Under the pieces are notes generated by a model. The model was not told the DNA's origin and made no database searches. It worked only from the letters and a program-made list of their open reading frames with translations. Shown here piece by piece: positions 22,196 through 30,227 of a stretch of DNA of 30,974 nucleotides (position 1 is the first letter of the stretch; each line of letters begins with the position of its first letter). The position numbers and the translations under genes are program-made. Source of the DNA: Zeimonas sp003577305 (GTDB taxonomy: Bacteria > Pseudomonadota > Gammaproteobacteria > Burkholderiales > Burkholderiaceae_E); NCBI GenBank assembly GCA_030263385.1, contig SZOX01000030.1, forward strand, positions 1 through 30,974. The letters run 5' to 3'.

Positions 22196-23851
22196 ATGGA
22201 GGGGATGCAGGTCGACCCGCGCAGGATCGCGATGGAGCGCGAGCGCGGCTTCTGGCCCGATCGCGTGCTCACCGACTATCTCGATCGCTGGATCGACGAG
22301 AGGGGCAACGCGACCGCGCTGATCGGCTACCGCGAGGAAAGCGGCACGACCGTGCGCCTGGGCTGGCGCGAACTCGGCGAGCGCGTGGCGCGCATCGCGC
22401 AGGGGCTCGCCTCGCGCGGCGTGGGCGCGGGCGACGTGGTGTCGATGCAGCTGCCGAACTGGTGGGAGTTCGTCGCGGTGCACCTGGCGTGCCTGCGCAT
22501 CGGCGCGATCACCAATCCGCTGATGCCGATCCTGCGGCATCGCGAGCTCTCGTTCATGATCGGCCACGCCGAGTCGAAAGTGTTCATTGCGCCGTCGAGC
22601 TTCCGCGGCTTCGACCACGGGGCGCTCGCGCGCTCGCTCAGCTACGAATTGCCCGCGCTCGAGCACGTGTTCCTGGTCGACGGCGAGGGCGCCGACTCCT
22701 TCGAGGCCGCGCTGCTCGCCGGGCCCGCCGAGGCCGCGTACATGCGCGGCACCGCCATCGACGCCAACGCGCTGGTGCAGCTGCTGTTCACCTCGGGCAC
22801 CACCGGCGAACCCAAGGGCGTGCTGCACACCTCCAATACCCTGCTCAGCACGATCCTGCAGTTCATCGAGCGGCTCGAGTGCTCGGATCGCGACGTGGTC
22901 TTCATGCCCTCGCCGCTGGCGCACCAGGCGGGCTTCGCCTACGGGCTGATGCTCGGCGTGATCCTCGGCGCGCCGATCGTGCTGCTCGACATCTGGCATC
23001 CGCGGCGCGCGATCGAGCTGATGGAGCAGCACCGCGCCACCTACACTTTCGCGTCCACGCCGTTCCTCGCCGATCTGGCGCAGTTCGAGGGCATCGAGCA
23101 GCGCGACCTGCGCTCGTTCCGGCTGTTCGTCACCTCGGGGGCGCCGATCCCGCCGATCGTGGTCAGGCAGGCGCAGGAGAACCTCGGCGCGACCGTCATC
23201 GCCAGCTGGGGAATGAGCGAAGTCTGCTCGGCCACCACTACGCTGCTCTCGGGCCACAAGGTGCAGGAGAGCGACGGCATCGCGATGCCCGGCTCCGAAG
23301 TGAAAGTGGTCGATGCCGAGGGGCGCGAGCTGCCGCGCGGCCAGCAGGGCTCGCTCAGGGTTCGCGGCAGCTCGCTGTTCGTCGGCTACCTGAAGCGCCC
23401 GCAGCTCCATGCGGTCGACGACGAAGGCTGGTTCGCCACCGGCGACATCGCGCGGATGGACGAGGAGGGCTACATCCGCATCTGCGGGCGCGACAAGGAC
23501 ATCGTGATCCGCGGCGGCGAGAACATCCCGGTGGTCGAGATCGAGGCGGCGCTGTACCGGATGCCGGGGATCCTCGAGGCGGCGATCGTCGGCATGCCCG
23601 ATCCGCGCCTGGGCGAACGCGCCTGCGCGTTCGTCGCGGTGCATCCGGGCGCGAAAGTCGACCTGGACTCGATGCGCGCGTTCCTGCAGGAGCAGCAGAT
23701 CAGCAGGAGCTACTGGCCCGAGCGGCTCGAGATCCTCGACCAACTGCCGCGCAACCCCACCGGCAAGGTGCTCAAGTTCGTGCTGCGGCAGATGGCGCAG
23801 AAGCTGGCCGGAGGCGCGCCGCCGCAGGCGGGCGGGGCAGCGCCCACCTGA
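22196..23851 (+). CDS. Class I adenylate-forming acid-CoA ligase
   Basis: Activates a carboxylic acid to its CoA thioester through an acyl-adenylate. The 551-residue product has the ANL signature LLFTSGTTGEPKGVLHT (196-212), the A5-type motif SWGMSE (337-342), GWFATGDIARMDEEGYIRICGR (411-432) and the hinge at DKDIVIRGGENI. The catalytic Lys is K524 in PRNPTGKVLK. The overall sequence reminds me of cyclohexanecarboxylate-CoA ligase (AliA) and CaiC-like ligases, but the acid cannot be read directly. The ATG at 22196 has AGAGGGGGAG just upstream; a second in-frame ATG follows at 22205. It is the last gene of the acyl-CoA operon and would supply the substrate for the dehydrogenase, hydratase and thiolase encoded nearby. 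hemL starts 69 bases further on. Confidence 0.9.
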   Translation: MEGMQVDPRRIAMERERGFWPDRVLTDYLDRWIDERGNATALIGYREESGTTVRLGWRELGERVARIAQGLASRGVGAGDVVSMQLPNWWEFVAVHLACLRIGAITNPLMPILRHRELSFMIGHAESKVFIAPSSFRGFDHGALARSLSYELPALEHVFLVDGEGADSFEAALLAGPAEAAYMRGTAIDANALVQLLFTSGTTGEPKGVLHTSNTLLSTILQFIERLECSDRDVVFMPSPLAHQAGFAYGLMLGVILGAPIVLLDIWHPRRAIELMEQHRATYTFASTPFLADLAQFEGIEQRDLRSFRLFVTSGAPIPPIVVRQAQENLGATVIASWGMSEVCSATTTLLSGHKVQESDGIAMPGSEVKVVDAEGRELPRGQQGSLRVRGSSLFVGYLKRPQLHAVDDEGWFATGDIARMDEEGYIRICGRDKDIVIRGGENIPVVEIEAALYRMPGILEAAIVGMPDPRLGERACAFVAVHPGAKVDLDSMRAFLQEQQISRSYWPERLEILDQLPRNPTGKVLKFVLRQMAQKLAGGAPPQAGGAAPT

Positions 23852-23920
23852 GCGGCAGTGGCTTGCGGCATCCATTAGACTTGTCGCCTTCGCCACGATC
23901 TTCCGGATGCACTGCCCGGC

Positions 23921-25201
23921 ATGAGCACGAACCTCTCCGAATTCGAACGCGCCCGCAAGGTGCTCGTGGGCGGCGTCAACTCCGCGGTGCGCGCATTTCG
24001 TGCGGTCGGCGGCACGCCGCGCTTCATCGATCGCGCCGAGGGCGCGTACATGTGGGACGTCGAGGGCCGGCGCTACATCGATTACCTCGGTTCCTGGGGC
24101 CCGATGATCGCAGGCCACTCGCATCCGCACGTGCTCGCGGCGGTCGAGCGCGCGGCGCGGCGCGGCCTGTCGTTCGGCGCGCCCAACACGATGGAGAGCG
24201 AGCTCGCCGAGCGCATCTGCGCACTGTTCCCGCAGGTCGAGCGGGTGCGCTTCACCAGTTCGGGCACCGAGGCCGCGATGTCGGCGCTGCGCCTGGCGCG
24301 CGGACACACGGGGCGCGACGCGGTCGTCAAGTTCGAGGGCTGCTACCACGGCACTGCCGACAGCCTGCTGGTGAAGGCGGGTTCGGGGGCGCTCGCGTTC
24401 GGCACGCCCAGTTCGGCCGGCGTGCCCGACGACCTGGCGCGCCACACGCTGGTGGCGCAATACAACGACCTCGGCAGCGTCGAGGCGCTGTTCGCCGCGC
24501 ACGGCGAGCGCATCGCCTGCGTGATCGTCGAGCCGATGCCGGGCAACATGAACCTGATCCTGCCTGCGCCCGGTTTTCTCGCCGGCCTGCGCGAGCTGTG
24601 CTCGAAGCACGGCGCGCTGCTGGTTTTCGACGAGGTGATGTCGGGCTTTCGGGTGGCGCTGGGCGGCGCCCAGCAGCTGGTCGGCGTCGTGCCCGACCTG
24701 TCGGTGTTCGGCAAGGTGATCGGCGGCGGCATGCCGGTGGGCGCGATCGGCGGGCCTGCGGCCATCATGGAGATGATGGCTCCGCTCGGCCCCGTGTACC
24801 AGGCAGGCACGCTGTCGGGCAACCCGATCGCGATGGCCGCGGGGCTGGCGACGCTGGACCTGATCGCCGAGCCGGGCTTCTTCGAGCGGCTCGATGCGGG
24901 CTGCGCGCGACTGATCGACGGGCTGAACGGCGCGGCGCGCGAGGCGGGCGTTGCGTTCTGCGCGCAGCATCGCGGCGGCCTGGCGGGCCTGTACATGCTC
25001 GCGGCGCCGCCGGCGAGCTTCGCGCAGGTGCAGCAGCAGGACGTCGAGCGCTTCAGGCGCTTCTATCACCTGATGCTCGACGAGGGCGTCTACCTGCCGC
25101 CCTCGCCGGTCGAGGCGTTCTTCTTCTCGGGCGCGCACCGCGACGCCGACATCGACGCGACGATCGCCGCCGCGCGCCGCACGCTGCGCGCGCTGGCCTG
25201 A
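23921..25201 (+). CDS. hemL: Glutamate-1-semialdehyde 2,1-aminomutase
   Basis: PLP enzyme converting glutamate-1-semialdehyde to 5-aminolevulinate, the C5 route to haem. The 426-residue product has family length. The N-terminal HemL signature VGGVNSAVRAFRAVGGTPRF (16-35) and YIDYLGSWGPMIAGHSHP (52-69) distinguish it from other class III aminotransferases. The PLP-binding Lys is K265 in SVFGKVIGGGMPVGA, with the cofactor Asp237 in VFDEVMSGFR. Its place between a catabolic CoA ligase and an MFS gene is unusual for hemL, but the motifs favour the housekeeping role. The upstream gap is 69 bases with no clear promoter. Its TGA overlaps the ATG of the MFS gene by one base. Confidence 0.95.
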   Translation: MSTNLSEFERARKVLVGGVNSAVRAFRAVGGTPRFIDRAEGAYMWDVEGRRYIDYLGSWGPMIAGHSHPHVLAAVERAARRGLSFGAPNTMESELAERICALFPQVERVRFTSSGTEAAMSALRLARGHTGRDAVVKFEGCYHGTADSLLVKAGSGALAFGTPSSAGVPDDLARHTLVAQYNDLGSVEALFAAHGERIACVIVEPMPGNMNLILPAPGFLAGLRELCSKHGALLVFDEVMSGFRVALGGAQQLVGVVPDLSVFGKVIGGGMPVGAIGGPAAIMEMMAPLGPVYQAGTLSGNPIAMAAGLATLDLIAEPGFFERLDAGCARLIDGLNGAAREAGVAFCAQHRGGLAGLYMLAAPPASFAQVQQQDVERFRRFYHLMLDEGVYLPPSPVEAFFFSGAHRDADIDATIAAARRTLRALA

Positions 25202-26430
25202 TGCCCGAGTCCGGCCCGGCGCAGCGCGCGCCCTCGTACCTGCCGGTGCTGCTGTTCGGCTGCGCGATCCTGGTGATCTCCACCGGCGTGCGCTCGTCGT
25301 TCGGGCTGTTCCTGCCCGAGATGACGCAGGCGCGCGGCTGGTCGCGCGAAACCTTCTCGCTGGCGATCGCGCTGCAGAACCTGATGTGGGGGCTGGGCGG
25401 CTCGTTCCTCGGTGCGATGGCCGACAAGTACGGCTCGATGCGCACGCTGCTGCTGGGCGCGGCGCTCTACGTCGCCGGCTTCCTCGGCATGGCGTGGGCC
25501 GAGACCGGCGCGTCGCTGTCGTTGTCGGCGGGCGTGGTGATGGGCATCGCGATCGGCGGCACCTCGTTCGGTATCGTGCTCGCGACGCTCGGGCGGGTGG
25601 TTCCGCCCGAGCAGCGCAGCTTCGCCTTCGGCGTCGGCGTGGCCGCCGGCTCGTTCGGCCAGTTCCTGTTCCTGCCGCTCGCGGGCAGGCTGATCGCCGC
25701 GATCGGCTGGCAGGCGACCCTTCTCGCGCATGCGGCGATCGTCGCGGTGATTCTCCTGCTCGCGCTGGGCATGCGCGGCGAGCACGAGGCGGCGGCGCGC
25801 ACCGGCCCGGTGCGGCTCGCCGACGCGCTGCGCGGCGCGCTCGCCGACCGCAGCTTCCACCTGATCTTCTGGGGCTACTTCGTCTGCGGACTGCAGGTGG
25901 TGTTCATCCAGCTGCACCTGCCGGCCTACCTGCTCGACAAGGGCATGTCGGCCAACGTCGGCGCCACCGCGGTCGCGCTGATCGGCCTGTTCAACGTCGC
26001 CGGCTCCTTCGCCGCCGGGTTGCTCGGCCAGAAGCTGTCGCGCAAGTGGCTGCTGGCGGGCATCTACCTCGCGCGCTCGGCGGTGATCGGCCTGTTCCTG
26101 CTGGCGCCGCTCGGCCAGCTGTCGGTGTACCTGTTCAGCGCGGCGATCGGCCTGCTCTGGCTGTCGACGGTGCCGCTCACCAATGCGCTGGTGGGCCAGC
26201 GCTGGGGCGTGCAGTACCTCGGGCTGCTCGGCGGCGTGGTGTTCTTCGGCCACCAGATCGGCAGCTTCCTGGGCGCCTGGCTGGGTGGCAGGTTCTTCGA
26301 CCTGTTCGGCAATTACGACTACGCGTGGGCGATGGTGATCGCCTTCGGCGGCTTCGCCGCGCTGGTGCACGCGCCGATCGACCAGCGCCCGCTCGGCGCG
26401 CCGCAGGCGGGCGCACCCGCACGCGCGTAG
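25201..26430 (+). CDS. MFS transporter (OxlT/monocarboxylate type)
   Basis: The product has 409 residues with about twelve hydrophobic segments, the layout of a major facilitator protein in the inner membrane. The first segment, YLPVLLFGCAILVISTGVRSSFGLFLPEM, and GLGGSFLGAMADKYGSMRTLLLGAALYVAG (the loop 2-3 motif A region, with DKYG) are typical. A central loop around EHEAAARTGP separates the halves. The type of loops and the SFGLF segment resemble oxalate/formate and monocarboxylate porters, so uptake of an organic acid is possible. The ATG shares one base with the hemL stop (TGATG), implying translational coupling. Function in relation to hemL is not obvious; the transporter may instead serve the nearby acyl-CoA or formate genes. 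The frame is open upstream, but only inside other genes. Confidence 0.87.
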   Translation: MPESGPAQRAPSYLPVLLFGCAILVISTGVRSSFGLFLPEMTQARGWSRETFSLAIALQNLMWGLGGSFLGAMADKYGSMRTLLLGAALYVAGFLGMAWAETGASLSLSAGVVMGIAIGGTSFGIVLATLGRVVPPEQRSFAFGVGVAAGSFGQFLFLPLAGRLIAAIGWQATLLAHAAIVAVILLLALGMRGEHEAAARTGPVRLADALRGALADRSFHLIFWGYFVCGLQVVFIQLHLPAYLLDKGMSANVGATAVALIGLFNVAGSFAAGLLGQKLSRKWLLAGIYLARSAVIGLFLLAPLGQLSVYLFSAAIGLLWLSTVPLTNALVGQRWGVQYLGLLGGVVFFGHQIGSFLGAWLGGRFFDLFGNYDYAWAMVIAFGGFAALVHAPIDQRPLGAPQAGAPARA

Positions 26431-26488
26431 GCCGGCGAGCGCGGGCCGCGCAGGCGGACGAGCCCGCGCGCGCAGGCGGGCGCCGGCC
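26430..26488. terminator. Nested inverted repeats between convergent MFS and thiolase genes
   Basis: Outer arms GGCCGGCG (26430-26437) and CGCCGGCC (26481-26488) enclose inner arms GCGCGGGC (26439-26446) and GCCCGCGC (26462-26469); all are perfect. The structure fills the whole gap between the MFS TAG and the thiolase TGA. It works on both strands and has no T-tract, so it is a likely bidirectional, perhaps Rho-assisted, terminator. Confidence 0.55.
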
Positions 26489-27673
26489 TCAGATGCGCTC
26501 GAAGATCGCGGCGATCCCCTGTCCACCGCCGATGCACATCGTCGCCAGCGCGCGGCGTGCGCCGGTGCGCTGCAGTTCGTAGAGCGCCTTCACCGTGATC
26601 AGCGCGCCGGTGGCGCCCACCGGGTGGCCGATCGAGATGCCCGAGCCGTTCGGGTTCACCCGCGCGGGATCGAGATCGAGTTCGCGCGTCACCGCCAGCG
26701 CCTGTGCCGCGAACGCCTCGTTGGCTTCCACCACGTCGATCTCGTGGGCTTTCAGCCCGGCCCTCTCGAGCGCCTTGCGCGAGGCCGGCACCGGACCGAT
26801 TCCCATGTAGGCCGGATCGACGCCGGCGTGCGCGTACGAGACCAGCCGCGCCAGCGGCGCGAGGCCGCGCGCTTCGGCCGCACGCCGCTCCATCAGCACC
26901 AGCGCGGCCGCGCCGTCGTTGATGCCCGAGGCATTGCCCGGCGTCACGGTGCCGTCTTCCTTCTGGAACACGGGCTCGAGCTTGCGCATCTCCTCGATGC
27001 TCGCGTCGTGCCGGATGTGTTCGTCGGTGGCGAAGCTGGTCGTGCCCTTGCGCGACTTCAGTTCGATCGGCAGGATCTGCGAGGCGAAGCGCCCCTCGCG
27101 CGTGGCCACCGACGCGCGACGGTGGCTTTCGACCGCGAGCGCGTCCTGGTCCTCGCGCGAGATGCCCCACTTCTTCGCCACGTTCTCGGCGGTCACCCCC
27201 ATGTGGATGTCCTGGAACGGATCGTGCAGCGCACCGGTCATCATGTCGACGACGCGCGCGTCGCCCATCCGCGCGCCCCAGCGCGCCGCGGGCATCGAAT
27301 AGGGGCCGCGGCTCATCACCTCGGCGCCGCCGGCCAGCGCCGCGTCGGCGTCGCCCAGCAGGATCGCCTGTGCGGCCGAGACGATCGCCTGCATGCCCGA
27401 GCCGCACAGTCGGTTCAGCGTCATCGCCGGCACTTCCTGCGACAACCCGCCTTCGAGCGCGGCCACGCGCGCGAGGTACATGTCGCGCGGCTCGGTGTTG
27501 ATCACGTGACCGAACACGACGTGTTGGATGTCGGCGGCGCCCAGTCCGGCGCGCGCGACCGCCTCGCGCACCACCATCGCGCCCAGCCTGGTCGGCGCAA
27601 TGTCCTTCAGGCTGCCTCCGAACGCTCCTACCGCGGTGCGTACCGCGCTGACGACTACGACTTCACGGTTCAT
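26489..27673 (-). CDS. Acetyl-CoA acetyltransferase family thiolase
   Basis: Claisen-type condensation or thiolysis of beta-ketoacyl-CoA. The product has 394 residues. The nucleophile is Cys90 in TLNRLCGSGMQA; His350 lies in NGSGISIGHPVGATG and Cys380 in MCIGGGQG, completing the thiolase triad. The N-terminus VVVVSAVRTAVGAFGGSLKD resembles PhaA/BktB-type beta-ketothiolases, so both polyhydroxybutyrate precursor synthesis and beta-oxidation are possible. AGGAGG lies nine bases upstream of the ATG. It is convergent with the MFS gene and lies after the esterase gene on the minus strand. Its closeness to the acyl-CoA module suggests that it performs the final thiolysis there, but no operator matching the TetR palindrome was found in front of it. 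Confidence 0.94.
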   Translation of the reverse strand: MNREVVVVSAVRTAVGAFGGSLKDIAPTRLGAMVVREAVARAGLGAADIQHVVFGHVINTEPRDMYLARVAALEGGLSQEVPAMTLNRLCGSGMQAIVSAAQAILLGDADAALAGGAEVMSRGPYSMPAARWGARMGDARVVDMMTGALHDPFQDIHMGVTAENVAKKWGISREDQDALAVESHRRASVATREGRFASQILPIELKSRKGTTSFATDEHIRHDASIEEMRKLEPVFQKEDGTVTPGNASGINDGAAALVLMERRAAEARGLAPLARLVSYAHAGVDPAYMGIGPVPASRKALERAGLKAHEIDVVEANEAFAAQALAVTRELDLDPARVNPNGSGISIGHPVGATGALITVKALYELQRTGARRALATMCIGGGQGIAAIFERI

Positions 27674-27731
27674 GGCGAAATGCCTCCTGTCGAATGCCCG
27701 GCCGCGGCTGGTGGCGGGGCGGTGGCCCGGT

Positions 27732-27758
27732 GCGCCGCCGCAGCCGATGCGGCGGCGC
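27732..27758 (-). terminator. Strong hairpin after the YpfH-like esterase gene
   Basis: GCGCCGCCGC (27732-27741) and GCGGCGGCGC (27749-27758) form a perfect 10-bp stem with a 7-base loop, two bases beyond the esterase stop on the minus strand. No T-tract follows. It would separate the DUF47-pit-esterase operon from the thiolase gene. Confidence 0.5.
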
Positions 27759-27760
27759 GC

Positions 27761-28468
27761 TCAATGCAGCGTCGCGGCGCCGCACCGGCGCCGCTGTCGG
27801 CCGCGAAACAGCGTCTGCAGCACGCGCGCGGTGCCCAGGTTGATCATCGCCTGGCCGATCGAATGCGCTTCGTCGGCGGCGATGTCCAGCGTCACGTCCG
27901 CGCCGGCGGCCGAGAGCCCACGCCAGGCGCGCTCGGCGTGCACCGCCGGCACCAGGCTGTCGAGCTCGCCGTGCAGCAGGTGGATCGTCGGCGCGATGCG
28001 CTCGCGCGGGGCCACCGGCCGCGCGAGTTGCCCGGCGTACGAGACGACGATCGAGGCCAGCGAGGCATGCGAGCGCGCAAGCTCGAGCGCGACCGTCGCG
28101 CCCTGCGAGAAACCTACCACGATCGTGCGCGAGCCCTGCTGTCCGGTGGCGCGCTGCAGTGCTTCGAGCCGCTGCGCCACCACCGTGCAGGCGGCCGCGA
28201 TCCGCGGCTGCCGGTCGAAGGACACGCCGCGGTTGTCGAACCAGTCCTTGCCGTGACTCAGCGAGCCGGTGCGCAGCGCTTCGAGGATCGCCGCAGTGGC
28301 GCCCGGGAACTTCAGCTGCCACGCGAGCGCGATCGGCGCGAACGCCGCGGGGCTCGAGCCGGCTCCGTGCAGGAACACCAGCAGGCGCCGCGGCGCCTGC
28401 GCCGACAGCGGCGGCAGCTCGAGCCACAAAGGCTCGGCCTGCAGCTTCGGCGGGTCGGCCTGCTGCAC
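27761..28468 (-). CDS. YpfH-like alpha/beta-hydrolase (carboxylesterase family)
   Basis: The product has 235 residues from the GTG at 28468; no ATG exists in a suitable place, and further upstream the frame runs inside pit. The serine-hydrolase set is complete: oxyanion segment HGAGSSP (34-40), nucleophile Ser121 in VGFSQGA, Asp170 in HGELDSLVP and His202 in DEAHSIG. Size and segments such as TIHLLHGE and DVTLDI resemble E. coli YpfH, a phospholipase/carboxylesterase-family esterase. The gene starts 11 bases after the pit stop and so is probably the third gene of the phosphate operon; why an esterase would be there is unclear. The ribosome binding site is weak, so the start is the least certain part. 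Confidence 0.82.
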   Translation of the reverse strand: MQQADPPKLQAEPLWLELPPLSAQAPRRLLVFLHGAGSSPAAFAPIALAWQLKFPGATAAILEALRTGSLSHGKDWFDNRGVSFDRQPRIAAACTVVAQRLEALQRATGQQGSRTIVVGFSQGATVALELARSHASLASIVVSYAGQLARPVAPRERIAPTIHLLHGELDSLVPAVHAERAWRGLSAAGADVTLDIAADEAHSIGQAMINLGTARVLQTLFRGRQRRRCGAATLH

Positions 28469-28479
28469 CGGCGCCGCGC

Positions 28480-29490
28480 CTACAGGAACCTGGAGCCGAG
28501 CCACCAGCCGATGGCCGCCATTGCGGCCGAAGCCGGGATGGTGAGGATCCAGGCCCAGACGATGTTGCCCGCCAGCCCCCAGCGCACCGCCGAGAACTTC
28601 TGCGACGATCCGACGCCGACGATCGCGCCGGTGATCGTGTGCGTGGTCGAGACGGGGATGCCGAACCCCGAGGCGACGAACAGCGTGATCGCACCGCCTG
28701 CTTCCGCGCAGAACCCGCCGACCGGCTTGAGCTTGGTGATCTTCTGCCCCATCGTCTTCACGATGCGCCAGCCCCCGAACAGCGTGCCCAGGCCGATCGC
28801 CAGGTAGCACGACAGCACCACCCAGTAGGGCGGGTGATGCTCGGCGGCCGAACTCGCGCCCGCGGCGATCAGCAGCAGCCAGATGATGCCCATCGTCTTC
28901 TGCGCGTCGTTGCTGCCGTGGCCGATGCTGTAGAGCGCCGAAGAGAGCAGTTGCAGCCGGCGAAACCATCGGTCGGTGCCGCGCGGCGTCGATCGGAAGA
29001 AGAGCCACGAGACCCCCAGCATCAGCGCCGAGCCGAGGACGAAGCCCAGAGTGGGCGAGACCACGATGAACAGCGCCACCTTGCCGATGCCGCTGCCCAG
29101 CAGCGAGCCGGTGCCCGACTTGGCGATCGTCGCGCCGATCAGCCCGCCGATCAGCGCGTGCGAGGAACTCGACGGGATGCCGAACAACCAGGTGATGATG
29201 TTCCAGGCGAGCGCGCCGACGAGCGCGCCGAAGATCACCACGTGGTCGACCACCATCGGATCGACGATGCCCTTGCCGACGGTGGCCGCCACCTTCAGCT
29301 CGAACATGAACAGCGCCAGGAAGTTGAAGGTCGCCGCCCACACCACCGCCTGGTAGGGCTTGAGCACGCCGGTGGAGACGATCGTGGCGATCGAGTTCGC
29401 CGCGTCGTGAAAACCGTTCATGAAGTCGAACATCAGCGCCAGCGCCACCAGCAACGCCAGCACCGTGAAGCTGATCTGCAGCGTCGTCAT
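28480..29490 (-). CDS. pit: Inorganic phosphate transporter, PiT family
   Basis: Low-affinity, ion-coupled phosphate uptake across the inner membrane. The product has 336 residues with about ten hydrophobic segments. It carries the duplicated PiT signatures: GFHDAANSIATIVST near the N-terminus with IPSSSSHALIGGLIG, and GHGSNDAQKTMGI with GIPVSTTHTITGAIVG in the second half. Length is typical of the short bacterial forms. The ATG at 29490 overlaps the stop of the DUF47 gene by four bases (ATGA), so the two are coupled, as is common for DUF47-Pit pairs. The esterase gene follows 11 bases after its stop. Confidence 0.95.
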   Translation of the reverse strand: MTTLQISFTVLALLVALALMFDFMNGFHDAANSIATIVSTGVLKPYQAVVWAATFNFLALFMFELKVAATVGKGIVDPMVVDHVVIFGALVGALAWNIITWLFGIPSSSSHALIGGLIGATIAKSGTGSLLGSGIGKVALFIVVSPTLGFVLGSALMLGVSWLFFRSTPRGTDRWFRRLQLLSSALYSIGHGSNDAQKTMGIIWLLLIAAGASSAAEHHPPYWVVLSCYLAIGLGTLFGGWRIVKTMGQKITKLKPVGGFCAEAGGAITLFVASGFGIPVSTTHTITGAIVGVGSSQKFSAVRWGLAGNIVWAWILTIPASAAMAAIGWWLGSRFL

Positions 29491-30122
29491 GCGTTCTCGA
29501 GAACGACGCCCTCGATCACGTTGGCGACGTCCTCGCACTTGTCGGAGATCGTCTCCAGCAGTTCGTAGATCGCCTTGAGCTTGATCAGCTGGCGCACGTC
29601 GCTCTCGTCGCGAAAGAGCTTCGACATCGCCGAGCGCATCACCCGATCGGCGTCGGACTCGAGCCGGTCGATCTCGCCGCACAGCTTCAGGATCGCCTCG
29701 GCGTTCTCCATGCTGTCGAGCAGGTTCACCGCCGCCTTGACGCGGTCGCAGCACATCTCGTTGATCTCGGCGAGCTGCTGCGCCTCGGGCGAGATGTGCT
29801 GCAGGTCGTAGAGCATCGCCGATTCGGCCACGTCCTGGATCAGGTCGAGGATGTCGTCCATCTTCGTGATCAGCGCGTGGATGTCGTCGCGGTCGAACGG
29901 CGTGATGAAGGTCTTGTGCAGCAGCGTGACCGTCTCGTGCGTGACCTTGTCGGCGTCCTTCTCGGCGCGGTCGATCGCGTCGATGTGCTGGCGGCGCGCC
30001 GCGACGTCGCCGTAGTCGCGCATGAGCCGCGCCAGCTCGTGGCTGCCGGCGGCGATGTGGGCCGCGTGCTGGTCGAACAGTTCGAAGAAATTGCCCTCGC
30101 GGGGCATCAGGCGTCCGAACAT
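29487..30122 (-). CDS. DUF47 (PhoU-like) phosphate transport regulator
   Basis: The product has 211 residues and is almost entirely helical and charged. Blocks typical of the family are FFELFDQHAAHI (12-23), EKDADKVTHETV, a central helix with DIHALITKMDDILDLIQDV, and KLKAIYELLETISDKCEDVANVIEG near the end. DUF47 proteins resemble PhoU and usually accompany a Pit transporter, whose activity or expression they are thought to modulate. AGGA lies just upstream of the ATG. The gene heads the operon; the 105-base gap towards nth contains a tandem 13-bp repeat that may be a control site. Confidence 0.93.
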   Translation of the reverse strand: MFGRLMPREGNFFELFDQHAAHIAAGSHELARLMRDYGDVAARRQHIDAIDRAEKDADKVTHETVTLLHKTFITPFDRDDIHALITKMDDILDLIQDVAESAMLYDLQHISPEAQQLAEINEMCCDRVKAAVNLLDSMENAEAILKLCGEIDRLESDADRVMRSAMSKLFRDESDVRQLIKLKAIYELLETISDKCEDVANVIEGVVLENA

Positions 30123-30178
30123 GCGGAGTTCCTGGGCGGTTGGGCAGGGCCGGTCGGGTGCGGCGGTGCGCAGGCAAG

Positions 30179-30207
30179 GCGCCGCGAAGGGAATGCGCTG
30201 CGAAGGG
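30179..30207 (-). repeat. Two tandem 13-bp repeats upstream of the DUF47-pit operon
   Basis: Read on the minus strand, CCCTTCGCAGCGC (30207-30195) and CCCTTCGCGGCGC (30191-30179) differ at one base and have a 16-base period. They lie 57-85 bases before the DUF47 ATG. Direct repeats at this position could bind a response regulator, but they do not match the PhoB box. Confidence 0.4.
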
Positions 30208-30227
30208 TAACAGAAATGTGCTTCCTC

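Noticed and set aside
21638..25138. 1166-codon antisense frame spanning the hydratase, ligase and hemL genes
   Set aside because: It crosses several clear plus-strand genes and their gaps and has no coherent domain content.
23921..25201. hemL as a catabolic class III aminotransferase because of its neighbours
   Set aside because: The VGGVNSAVRAF and YIDYLGSWGPMI signatures and the Lys265 context are those of glutamate-1-semialdehyde aminomutase.
30123..30227. PhoB box upstream of the DUF47-pit operon
   Set aside because: Only one CTGTTAC-like half is present and nothing similar lies 11 bases away.
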